From assembly GCA_012862575.1 (NCBI GenBank), contig BLSF01000029.1, positions 124,001-188,000 on the forward strand: a stretch of 64,000 nt of DNA, written 5' to 3'. This stretch comes from Parietichytrium sp. I65-24A (taxonomy: Eukaryota > Sar > Bigyra > Thraustochytrida > Thraustochytriidae). Each line of letters opens with the position of its first letter. Position 1 is the stretch's first letter. Below, one piece after another: positions 42,518-51,657 of this stretch. The position numbers and the translations under genes were made by a program. The notes under the pieces were generated by a model that did no database searches, was not told where the DNA came from, and saw only the letters and a program-made list of their open reading frames with translations.

Positions 42518-43408
42518 ATGACCAGCTTGCTGAAGCGCATGTCCCTCAGGGGAAACAAGGGCTCCGACGCGCAGAAAGCGTTCACTTCCGAGCTGAGCGC
42601 AGATGCTGTGGAGTTCTTCAATGACGTGGCCAGGAGGCCATTCTCGCAGCAGGCGGTGGCATTCCTGAACGCGTACTGGGATGAGATCGGCGACCAGGCC
42701 GAGTTCATCTTCAGCGTGGCATGGGAGACCATGAAGTACGCTGACATGCACACCAAGGGAGTGTCCTTGATTCACTTGTACGAGGAGGGCACAGATGTGG
42801 ACTTCAACGTGGGCCTCTACTTTTACGAGCACCTCTGCAAGCGCGTGCTCGATGACCCTGCAGGAGCTCGCTGGCGCGAGGACCCTCAGTTCAAGATCTC
42901 CATGCCTGTCATGATGACTGCTATCGTGCGCAAGCAGGAGCTCCGCGACAAGGTGGATGTCAACTTTGACGGCAAGGTCTCATTTCTCGAGTACCTTTTG
43001 TACCAGTACCGCGAGGTGACCAACCCAGCGGAGTTCACCCGCCGTGGTATGGCTATTGGCAAGGAGCACCCTAAGGTTCGCGCAGCCCGTCTTGCGCTTG
43101 AGGAGGTGAACGCTCGCATCCGCGCGTACGAGGAGGAGAAAGCTCGCCTTGAGGCTGGTTCCAAGCTCGATGGAGTCAAAGGACTCACCGCCAAGCATTC
43201 TCTTAGCATGTTGATGAGCTCTCCTCTCGCAGAGGAGCTTCAGACTGCTCTCATCAAGGCAGAGGCTGCTGTGCGCCTTGCTGCAAAGGCTGCTCGCGCC
43301 GAGATGGAGGCTGAGTACGAGGCAAGCGGTGGCGCATCTGCAGGAGCAATCTGGTGGATGAACCGCGACCTGGAGGAGAAGAAACGCCTTTACGGCCGCA
43401 AGAAGTAA
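42518..43408 (+). CDS. abpB: 34-kDa-type calcium-regulated actin-bundling protein
   Basis: 296 residues, collinear with the Dictyostelium 34-kDa actin-bundling protein as I remember it. Landmarks in order: AVEFFNDVARRPFSQQAVAFLNAYW, WETMKYADMHTKGV, the EF-hand loop DVNFDGKVSFLEYLLYQY near residue 148, ARLALEEVNARIRAYEEEKARLE, the Ala-rich LIKAEAAVRLAAKAARAEM, and the exact-looking C-terminus SAGAIWWMNRDLEEKKRLYG. The protein crosslinks F-actin in filopodia and cortex and is released by calcium through the EF-hand; that function is known for the amoebal protein and transferred here by homology. No intron. Codon use in this gene is visibly biased toward C/G-ending codons (AAG, GAG, CTC), suggesting high expression. 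Confidence 0.95.
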   Translation: MTSLLKRMSLRGNKGSDAQKAFTSELSADAVEFFNDVARRPFSQQAVAFLNAYWDEIGDQAEFIFSVAWETMKYADMHTKGVSLIHLYEEGTDVDFNVGLYFYEHLCKRVLDDPAGARWREDPQFKISMPVMMTAIVRKQELRDKVDVNFDGKVSFLEYLLYQYREVTNPAEFTRRGMAIGKEHPKVRAARLALEEVNARIRAYEEEKARLEAGSKLDGVKGLTAKHSLSMLMSSPLAEELQTALIKAEAAVRLAAKAARAEMEAEYEASGGASAGAIWWMNRDLEEKKRLYGRKK

Positions 43409-44148
43409 AGCGCTTACTCTCATCTCCTTTGTACGCCTTCTTGCATCTTCAAAGGTCCACCCCTTCCTCTGCCCTCTCTCACCCTCTCTTTTTATTACAC
43501 AAACCCCGATTCCAACTCCTCCCCCCCCCCCCCCCCTCAAAGAGTGTTGCAAACACTGTGTTGATCGTATATTGTCCAACTGAGCCAAATGTAGTTTGCC
43601 CTTGCAGCAGCCCATCAAAACTTTTTGTTGAACATGCCGACAGGTTGCCTGGCAGCAAGTTATGCTAAAGAAATCTTGAAACAAGCTTTTCTCAATTCTC
43701 CTCTATGTCACGTGCACAATTTGTGTCTTCCGCTTTGCTTTTTGTTCTCTCGGCCGGAGTTCGGAGTCGGATTGTTCAGGCATGATATACGAGTTTTAAT
43801 TAAAAAAAACGCAGTGCATTCCGCTATAGGAAAGACTCGTCAATACACGGGCTGAGCAAAGCAATCTATAAAAATGACGCTGGCCGCAACGATGCTAATA
43901 CCTCGGGCCGGGCTCAGAACTCCACAACCGTTGGGTGCGTTAACACATCCACTCTTTTCCTTTTCAAATCCAAAAAACAGTAAAATACTAATGTTGGGAG
44001 TCGATTTAGAAAATAGCAGCGATGGGTCTCTCCGTTTTAAAATGGTATAATAAAACACGCTTATGGCGAAATGCGGTCTAGAAACACGACGACCACAACG
44101 AAGCTCGTACCTCAAGAGAGGGCTCAGCGCTGAAAACAGCACTTTCAT
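43409..44148. other. Convergent intergenic region with poly-C run
   Basis: 3' flanks of the actin bundler (+) and the next gene (-). A homopolymer of 16 C lies at 43521-43536, about 110 bp after the stop codon, a site likely to suffer sequencing slippage. Nothing else recognised. Confidence 0.6.
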
Positions 44149-45186
44149 TCATTTCGACTGCGAGCCGCTCTCAGGCGGGTAATAAACAGTCATCTGCCCT
44201 TCTTTCGCGACTACAGCGTCGTTTATATTCCTTACCCGCCACTGTATGTCAAACTCCGGCTCCTTAAAGTCAGTTTCCATCACCCAGTAGTGCACGGCCT
44301 TTTGCACTGGCTCATCGGACGCGGCCGGACCGTCACCTTCGTGCTCGAGCTGCTCCGTGTTGAACGCCTCTTCCGCAGATATTTTAAACGCCGCCACAAT
44401 GCGGCGCGGCGGTTTGCCCATCACATTCACGCCAGCCAGGCTCAGTTCCGGACCAAGCATTCCTGCCAGAACGTGGTATCTCACCTCATCCGGGTCAAAC
44501 AGCCCAAACAACTTGCCAGCCTTATCCGCAGACCCTTCTTCCACCCATGCTTCCAGCAGCTCCGCACGTGCAGATCTCACATCCAGCTTCACGCGAGCCT
44601 TTGCATCTCTATACAACTGCATTTGCTGAGTCATTAGCGCAGCCAGCGGCGGCGCAGCCACATCCAATTCTTCGAAATCCGCAATCTTTCCAAACGGCAT
44701 TCTCGTTTCCAATCTCCGTGAACTTTCCGCGGCATTGACATTGACATCGACATTGGCATCGACATCGTCCACATCTCCGCCGTTTGTCCCATCTTGGAAC
44801 ACTTTGGCCAGAAACATGTACGCAGCTTGTGCGCCAGCTTCCATTTGTTCCTTGCCGGCAGCTTTCTCGAGAACCCATTCTTGCGCCGCCGCGGCGTGCC
44901 CTGCTTCCGACCGTGTATGGAACCCATTGTCGTGCGCCGCGGCCACCTCTTTCGCTACGAGTTCCTGTGACACCAGTCCCCATGGGAACGCACGCCTCAG
45001 CTCTTCCGCCGGATGCGCGTTCCCCGCAGCGGACTCGACGAACAACGATTCGTTCAGCGCCGCCAAAGGGAACCGCCACGCGCGCCACGTGGAGAGACGT
45101 CTGTGAGCGGATTTCGCGGATTTCGCGGATTGTGCGAAATTAGCGAATTTTGCGGAGTTCGCGCGCACGGTCGCGCGGGCCAGCAT
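44149..45186 (-). CDS. Probable mitochondrial protein, family not recognised
   Basis: 345 residues from ATG 45186. The N-terminus is rich in Arg, Ser, Ala and Lys with no acid for about 40 residues (MLARATVRANSAKFANF, then repeated SAK units and HRRLSTWRAWRF), a classic mitochondrial presequence. The SAK/FAN repeats reflect a short DNA repeat (TTCGCGGATTTCGCGGATT). A mature region begins around FPLAALNESLF. An acidic low-complexity insert (DVDDVDANVDVNVN) sits at about 140-156. The C-terminal 90 residues have alternating hydrophobic strands ending in VHYWVMETDFKEPEFDIQWRVRNIND. That resembles the strand-rich Tim44/Mba1-like fold in feel only; I do not claim the family. Confidence 0.72.
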   Translation of the reverse strand: MLARATVRANSAKFANFAQSAKSAKSAHRRLSTWRAWRFPLAALNESLFVESAAGNAHPAEELRRAFPWGLVSQELVAKEVAAAHDNGFHTRSEAGHAAAAQEWVLEKAAGKEQMEAGAQAAYMFLAKVFQDGTNGGDVDDVDANVDVNVNAAESSRRLETRMPFGKIADFEELDVAAPPLAALMTQQMQLYRDAKARVKLDVRSARAELLEAWVEEGSADKAGKLFGLFDPDEVRYHVLAGMLGPELSLAGVNVMGKPPRRIVAAFKISAEEAFNTEQLEHEGDGPAASDEPVQKAVHYWVMETDFKEPEFDIQWRVRNINDAVVAKEGQMTVYYPPESGSQSK

Positions 45187-45973
45187 TTTTCACCGTTTGA
45201 AAAGGGCGAGGTGAGGACTCGGAGGGTGCGCGGGGGACGTGGCCGGAAGGCGCGATTGAAGTACGTCGCGGGAGAACGTAGTGGAAGGGTACTCAGAAGG
45301 GTGTACTCGGCGTACGCCGCGGGGAGGTGGTCATGTACTACTACTCCCACAGAGAATCAGTCAAGAGCTAATAATTGGATTTCAAGATTCCGAATAATTT
45401 GTGTGAACGCGGAAGAAGAAATGAAGGTTTGAATACGGCTGGATGACACCGGAATTAGGACAGGGACGTTTTCTTCTTCCTTCGCAGGAGCGAAAAATAA
45501 TGCATGAACGTCTTCTGCTTTTTGCTGACTGTGAGTGGTTGCGAAGGCATGGCCAACCAATTGGACGTCTCTTTTTGAGTTTCGAAACTCGTAGACTTTG
45601 TTTAAAATTACAAGTCTTTGAGCTTTGCAACGACGCCAAACGTTGAGGGTTTCATGATGTTTCATGCCAAACTTGAGTCAATCAATCCATCATTCACAGT
45701 CAATCCCAAGCGTAAACTCGTGTCTTAAATTTGTCTAACCATTTTACTGAGTATAAATAGCGTCAATTAAAGCTTGGGTCCCTCTTTGTGTGAAGAAATG
45801 GAGTGCGGACAGGACGGGTACTCGAGTACTGGTACATACGCGGACAGGCGTGGAGGAACGTTCCTGTACTGGGAAGAAACGTTCGGAGGACGTTCTCCGG
45901 AACAGCACCTCGCAAGCGATAGGGTCCGCGCTTGTGTTGGGGTTGGGTTGCGTAGATTCTATATGCGCCGAAA
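45187..45973. other. Divergent intergenic region
   Basis: 5' flanks of the mitochondrial-type gene (-) and the YL1-C gene (+). A TATAAATA-like sequence (GAGTATAAATAGCG) lies at about 45752, roughly 220 bp before the proposed start at 45974. No gene or repeat array was seen. Confidence 0.5.
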
Positions 45974-47157
45974 ATGAGCGGCGCAGACTGGGGCGCGGCA
46001 GTTCAGGTGAGTGGCTCGTTTTGTCTTTGCTTCTTGCTTCTTGCTTCTTGCTTCTTGCTTCTTGCTTCTTGCTTTGCCTTCAACGCAACGAATTTTAGTC
46101 ATTTGCTTGGAGCGTGGCACATAGTTCACCGATGGATCGCTTCGTTTGTGTCCAGCCTCTATGGTCGACAATGATGATGATGATGATGATGATAATGATG
46201 ATGTTGATGATAATGATGGTGATGATGATGGTGATGATGGTAAAGCTCACGTGATGTTTGACTGTCCTTGCCATCGGCGCTGCCGCCGTTCCATGTGTCT
46301 ATCCGCGGTCATCTCCAAAGGCTGAGCTCGGCGTGGGCAATCTATCAGCGCCGAAAAGGCAGACTCGCGGCGACGTGGAAAAGCGCGAGAGGCGACAAAA
46401 AGCTCGGAGATGGACGGCCTATTCTGGGCTTGATGCCCTGCAAAGAAAGGTGGAGAGCAGGCTGGAGCGGCTGGAGAGTACAAACTTTGGCGACCCGCTC
46501 ATGGAGGGCGACAAGGACGACGACCCAGATGCAGACAACAGTGACGACTTCCAGGATCCTGGCAGCGATCAGGAATCTGATGACTCCATCTCCAGCGAAG
46601 ACGACGCCGATGACGACGAGGAAACATACGTTAGTGGCAAGACGTCCAAAGCGCGTAAGAAGAAGGCCAAAAAGAAGGTGCCGAAAAAGAAGAAAAAGAA
46701 GAGCCCGTCGCTCTCCGGCGCTAGCTCAGGGACCAAGGATAGAGGGGATGGTCGTCAGAAGACTGCGAAGGCTCCGGCCGCCGCAAAGAAGCAAAAGAGG
46801 GTCAAGTCGCTCAGCGAGATGCTCCTAGACGAGAACGCAAAGAAGCTTGCGGCTGCAAAGTCTCTCTCCGACCTGGACGAACCGGACTATTTCTCGGCAG
46901 CTGCCCCTCGTCCAAAGTATCCCCCGCTTAAACTGTGTACAGTCTTTAACGTTGCTGCGCCGTACAAAGACCCGGAGAGCGGCTTGCTGTATTCCAACGC
47001 AAGAGCTTTTGACCAACTAAAGGAGCAACCCCCAGCATGGGTTCGCGCCACCGCTAATGCCCCCTTCCATGAAGCGCTTCGCCTCATTGCGGATGAAAGA
47101 GCCAAAGCCAGGGAAAGGCTCCTGGTCCTCAAGGCGGCCGGTTTGGATGACGAATAG
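45974..47157 (+). CDS. YL1-C domain nuclear protein (VPS72/Ies6-like), two exons proposed
   Basis: Proposed join(45974-46006, 46321-47157), 289 residues. The long frame has no ATG before residue ~82 of its open part, so an upstream exon is required. MSGADWGAAVQ followed by GTGAGT at 46007 and the acceptor CCAAAG at 46320 restores phase. Exon 2 encodes a basic N-terminal part (KRERRQKARRW), a strongly acidic stretch (DKDDDPDADNSDDF onward), a Lys-rich nuclear signal (KARKKKAKKKVPKKKKKK) and, at the C-terminus, PPLKLCTVFNVAAPYKDP then GLLYSNARAFDQL. The last is the YL1-C motif shared by VPS72 (SWR1) and Ies6 (INO80), which bind chromatin-remodelling ATPases and histone variants. The acid/basic layout suits a histone-handling subunit. 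Exon 1 is less certain than the domain call. Confidence 0.7.
46025..46242. repeat. CTTCTTG heptamer and GAT triplet microsatellites in proposed intron
   Basis: Seven-nucleotide CTTCTTG repeats occupy about 46028-46075, and an imperfect GAT/GATAAT/GGTGAT array occupies about 46169-46242. Both fall inside the proposed first intron of the YL1-C gene. Confidence 0.85.
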
Positions 47158-47468
47158 CAACGTGTATTTACAGATGATGCGAGTCGATCGAATAGGGAAA
47201 AACAAAAAACAAGAATCATAAAAAGGAAGTGGCGGCAAAGTTTCCAAGTCAGAGGCGTTGTACAGAATAGATTTCTGAAAAGCACAGATCGCTTGTCATA
47301 GGGCGGGTATGGCACACCAAACCGCATATCTCGGAGCACCGACTATTCTTTTGTTCCGGTTCCCCACAGTTCCGAAAGACTCGCTCTCTCTTTGACGGAG
47401 GAGGTTGAAACTTAAATTTGGTATCAGATAGTATGTTAGTTTACAAAAAGTAAAAAAGAATACATTGG
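47158..47468. other. Short convergent intergenic region
   Basis: 3' flanks of the YL1-C gene (+) and the tail-anchored coiled-coil gene (-). A-rich; nothing recognised. Confidence 0.5.
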
Positions 47469-49616
47469 CTAGGTCAACGCAATGATTTTGACAAAACTCG
47501 CGAATATGAGGATTGCCGCGGCCGCAAAAAGCGGCGACCAATCCTTTAGCAGCCCCAATGGCGACGCAAGTGTGGCGTACACATGAGATTGCGCCTTGTC
47601 ACCCCCTGACAAGAACTCAAATGGGCTGCCTCGGAATGCAACATCCTTTTCAAAAGACTTGACCTTCTCCGGCCCCGAAAAACTGGAACCATTCACCGGC
47701 TCTTCGACTTTTCTGGAGGAGTCAGTGCTGAGTCTTCGCGCTTCTTTGCGAACTTGCTGGAGCTCTTTGAGAGCATGACAACGCGCCTCGCGCGCAGAGT
47801 CCCTGTCAGCGATCACTCTAGAGAGCTCCATCTGCAGATTTTGGCAGATTGACTCAAATTGCGAACTCTTGTGCTTTTCAGCATCCAAAAGCGGCTGGGA
47901 CAGATTGATCTGGTACTCCAAATCTTCAACTTGTTTCTCCAGTTTCCTTATTTGGGCCGCATTTTCACGAAGCATGGCACGCTTGCTTTCCTCAAAACGA
48001 GCAATCTCCTTCTCCTTTTGCTGACGCCATATAATTGCAAGCTCGCCCTCCTCCGCTCTACTCTTTAAAGCCTTGATTTGCTCTTCGAGTTGTTGGGTGG
48101 TTTGCTGCGACTGGCGCTGCTCGCGACGTAAATTCTCCGCTTCCTTCTCCAGTTGCTGCTTGGACTCTTGGAGGGTGAGCAGCTCGTTCTTTAAATGTGA
48201 CTCTTTTTTCCAGGCATTTATTTTGGTCTCCTCAGACAACTTTGCAGAAAACGCAAGCTCGTTCTTGAGAGCATTCACCTGTTGCACGGCATCGCGATAC
48301 TTGGTTTGAAGGCTCTCCTGGGCTTTCTCGCTTTGTGTCCTAAAATGCCGAATCTCGTCATTGGCCCGGGCTTGCATCGTCTCAAGCTTCAGGACCATCT
48401 CCTGCAGCGACTCCTCCAGTTTGCGGACATTCTTCTTATGTTCCTCCTGCATCGATTTCGACGCTTCGCGATTGGATGCGGTTTCAGACGCCAACTTGTC
48501 TTTTTCCGTGCTAAGATCTGCCTCAAGTTGAGCAATTGCTTGGTCCTTTTCTTGAACGAGCTCCTTCTGCTGCTCGTAAGCCTCTCTAGAATTCTGCAAC
48601 TCGCTTTGGCATTCCGCCAATTCCTTCGCGGTAGTCTCGCCGTGGCATCTAGCTTCGTCAAGAGCCGAGGTTTTCTTCCGCAGCTCCTCCTGAAGCTCCT
48701 CTATCTGCTGGTGCAGCTCGCGCACGGAGGATTCATACGCGTGAATGTGCACCGCGGACTCAGCGTGCTCAGTCTGCAGCTCACGAATGCGGTCTTTAAG
48801 CTCATCGCGCTCATCAACCAGGTCAAGTTCGTCTTTGGCCATTGCTTCTAGCTTCCTCTGTAGGTCGCGAATCGTAGCCTCCAATTCACATTCCTTCTCT
48901 GCCCGGGCGGCGCTACTGCCGCGCAAGTCGTCTTCCAGCGCGCAAATTCTAGCCTGCATCTCGATGATGCGGTCCTCCGAAACGCGTGCTCGCTCGCCTG
49001 CCTGCGCGACTTCCCCGGCGCTCAATTCGGCGGCAGACTTGGCGCCACAAAGTTGCTTCTCCATCTCTCGCAGCTCCTGCCTTAGCCCTTCCGCCACGGA
49101 CTGCAAATTTTCCACGCTCTCATGGGCTTGAGCTTCGGGCTCAGGCATCTGAACCTGAATCTGACTCGGAGAATCTCCCAAGTCGCTATTGGATTCGGGG
49201 CACTCCTTCATCTCCATGCGCGGCGTTGCGACTGCACTTCGAGACACTTGCGATTTGTCTGGCTCGTGCGATTGACCAGATTCATTCGACTCGCTGGGCA
49301 TACCCAGGCCCGAGTGTTCGTCGCGGCTCTCCGGCCGTGTCTCTCGCGCATCTCCGTAATCAGGCGCACTGGAAAGATCGTCACCGTCGTCAACCGAAAT
49401 GGCTGCCCACTCTTCCCAGTTCTTGCTGTCTCCACGGGAACCGCGCGTCGCCGATTCGCCCCAACCTCGCGCATTGTCCCCATCATCATCTCGCGACGTT
49501 TCCGATGCCGATGACAAACTCGCATCATCCGCAGCAACATCTAATTTACACTTGCCTCGCGTGGCGTAACCCAGTGGGCCCCGCGCACTTCTGGCCGCCA
49601 GCTGGCCCAGCATCAT
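47469..49616 (-). CDS. Tail-anchored long coiled-coil protein (golgin-like)
   Basis: 715 residues from ATG 49616 (a second ATG follows immediately). The N-terminal ~165 residues are disordered, rich in Ser, Asp and Glu, with the acidic-aromatic motif NWEEWAAISVDDGDD. From about 165 to 645 the protein is a nearly continuous coiled coil (LRQELREMEKQLCGAKSAAEL, IRELQTEHAESAVHIHAYESS, and so on) without prolines. The C-terminus has a single hydrophobic span, WSPLFAAAAILIFASFVKIIALT, ending at the stop. This is tail-anchored topology with the rod in the cytosol, as in golgins, giantin-like tethers or nuclear-envelope proteins. No specific family signature (GRIP, GRAB) was found. No intron. Confidence 0.8.
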   Translation of the reverse strand: MMLGQLAARSARGPLGYATRGKCKLDVAADDASLSSASETSRDDDGDNARGWGESATRGSRGDSKNWEEWAAISVDDGDDLSSAPDYGDARETRPESRDEHSGLGMPSESNESGQSHEPDKSQVSRSAVATPRMEMKECPESNSDLGDSPSQIQVQMPEPEAQAHESVENLQSVAEGLRQELREMEKQLCGAKSAAELSAGEVAQAGERARVSEDRIIEMQARICALEDDLRGSSAARAEKECELEATIRDLQRKLEAMAKDELDLVDERDELKDRIRELQTEHAESAVHIHAYESSVRELHQQIEELQEELRKKTSALDEARCHGETTAKELAECQSELQNSREAYEQQKELVQEKDQAIAQLEADLSTEKDKLASETASNREASKSMQEEHKKNVRKLEESLQEMVLKLETMQARANDEIRHFRTQSEKAQESLQTKYRDAVQQVNALKNELAFSAKLSEETKINAWKKESHLKNELLTLQESKQQLEKEAENLRREQRQSQQTTQQLEEQIKALKSRAEEGELAIIWRQQKEKEIARFEESKRAMLRENAAQIRKLEKQVEDLEYQINLSQPLLDAEKHKSSQFESICQNLQMELSRVIADRDSAREARCHALKELQQVRKEARRLSTDSSRKVEEPVNGSSFSGPEKVKSFEKDVAFRGSPFEFLSGGDKAQSHVYATLASPLGLLKDWSPLFAAAAILIFASFVKIIALT

Positions 49617-50047
49617 GCGCGGTGCGGCGCTCCCTCTCCTGGAACCCTGAAACCTAAACCCTGAAACCTTAAACCCCTGAAACCTAAACTCTAAAACTCT
49701 AAAATCTGAAACCTAGGCGCCGCAGTCTGGTCCTTACTTCCTCTATTCTTTCCTTCCTTCCCTCACGTCCGTCGATGTGCTCGTCGGAAGTGAGCGATCG
49801 ATCGATGGATGTATGGATGTATGGATGGATGTATGGATGGATCACTCCGCACAATCAAGATGTGGTCAATGCAAGCAAGTGGAGCAAAGCAAGTGGAGCA
49901 AAGCAAGTGAAGCAAGTGAAGGGATCAATGAAATGAAACTCCGGTGTCAAAATCCGTTCCGCAAGCAATCGGCCTGCGCTCGTGGTGTTCGTCTTGAGTG
50001 ACTGCCCGCGCTCTCCGTGCCACCACTACACGAACGCGCTTTGCCTT

Positions 50048-50095
<48 letters not shown>

Positions 50096-51657
50096 TCCTT
50101 CTCTCTCTTCCTCTCTCATCTCTCTCGTCTTAGTCAGTTTCTCTCTCTCTTTGAAGTAACTTCTCACTCACTCACTCACTCACTCACTCACTTGCTCACT
50201 CACAAGCTCATTGTGCTTAGGGTAAGGTTAGGCCAGCCTCTAGACACTCTAGACTACGAATAATTGTCGCGCGAAAATGAGCGAGACCCAAGGGGCACCG
50301 TATGGTTTATAGTAGATGTGGATAGGACGCAGGGGCTAGTTGAAGGGTATGCGAAATGGGTATATGCTACTCGCTGATTTATAGGGGCTTGGTATGGATT
50401 AGTGGTCGCTTAATAGAGCTCGGGAGCTAGTGAGAGTGGTATGTGATTCTACGGTGTGAGCAGTAGGGTGGCCCTACCGTTTTGACCGCCAAGTTATGAC
50501 TCGCTTTCACTGCTGGTACTGGCCAGCTAGTGAATAACAGTAGGCCTCTAATGCTGGTCGTAAGTTTCTATGGCATTCTATAGGAGTGCTGCAGGCTTGA
50601 GGGTCAGTACACTGCTATCGTTAACTATTAGTAGGATGGAGTTGTGTACAATCTAGCTCGTAGCATATTCGCAGTAGTTGTCAATAAGTTTCAACTACTC
50701 CAAGTCAAAGTACACAGTAGTAACAGTGCTGTAGCACGGAATCTAAAAAGGTTATTTTTTAAGCTATCGAGTGTTTGGCTAACTATGCGTAAATTACAAT
50801 GCGACTGAGAGAGTTGTAAGTTGTTTTTCATTCATGTACATGTATGCATTTAGAACAATCATCACTCATGAAAGGAAACCGAAGCTGTTCGAGTTGGCTG
50901 GCTGGAGCAACCACTGTTTCGATTGAAAGGCAGTTCAAACAGTCCAGGCGCGAAGTTGTCGATGTGAAGCAGCGCAGTGCCACAGTGTGGTCACGTTCAA
51001 CGTGTTCCAACCGTCTTTTTGGATAGTCAGACTTCAGGAGCGTCAGTACGTGGACGAGTATTTGAGCGTTAGATGACGATCGAAGCGCATCGATCGGTTC
51101 GCACCTAGCAGCGAAGCATCTTCGATGGATTGTCATTGAGTTGATTGACTGGCATCTCAAATAGGGCTGCAAGAATTTCGTGTTCACGGAGTTCACAGCC
51201 AGGATCTGGGCGTTCTGGACGTCTGGGATTCTTGTCGTTCTGATCGCAGGCTGAGGCTGGTCTCGCCCTACGAGACCGTACATGCCCGCCAGGTGTGAGG
51301 CTGTGGAGGTGTGGAGGTATGAGTGAGTTGCTGTGGGAAACGCTCGCACTCTTGTTGGTCGACCAGAAAGTAATCAAGATTTTGGTGCTGGAGTTTTGCT
51401 GACTTCGCTTGCGTTGGTGCTGGATGTTTTTTGCTCGTTGGCAGTTAATTCACAGTTTGGGTTCTCCTTGTGATGTGAGAAAGTATATTTTGGAACTTTC
51501 TGGCGAGGCTTGAAGAGCGAAACATCAACCGAAACACTCTGCGCACCTTGAGATTAGGTATTAATTTTAAAGCGTTTTGAATTCTGAACGAAAGGAGGGT
51601 TTTGTGTACTAGTACTTGTCAAATCTTGCGCAAGATGGGTTGTGCGGGGCTTGACGG
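49617..51657. other. 2-kb divergent intergenic region with several simple repeats
   Basis: Left to right: degenerate CCCTGAAACCTAAA-type repeats at about 49642-49718; GGAT/GTAT repeats at 49802-49843; AAGCAAGTGGAGC repeats at about 49870-49920; CT then CTTT tract at about 50047-50100; a (CACT)n run at about 50163-50206. The remainder (50220-51650) is unremarkable. Minus-strand frames around 50828-51377 lack any domain. Confidence 0.6.
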
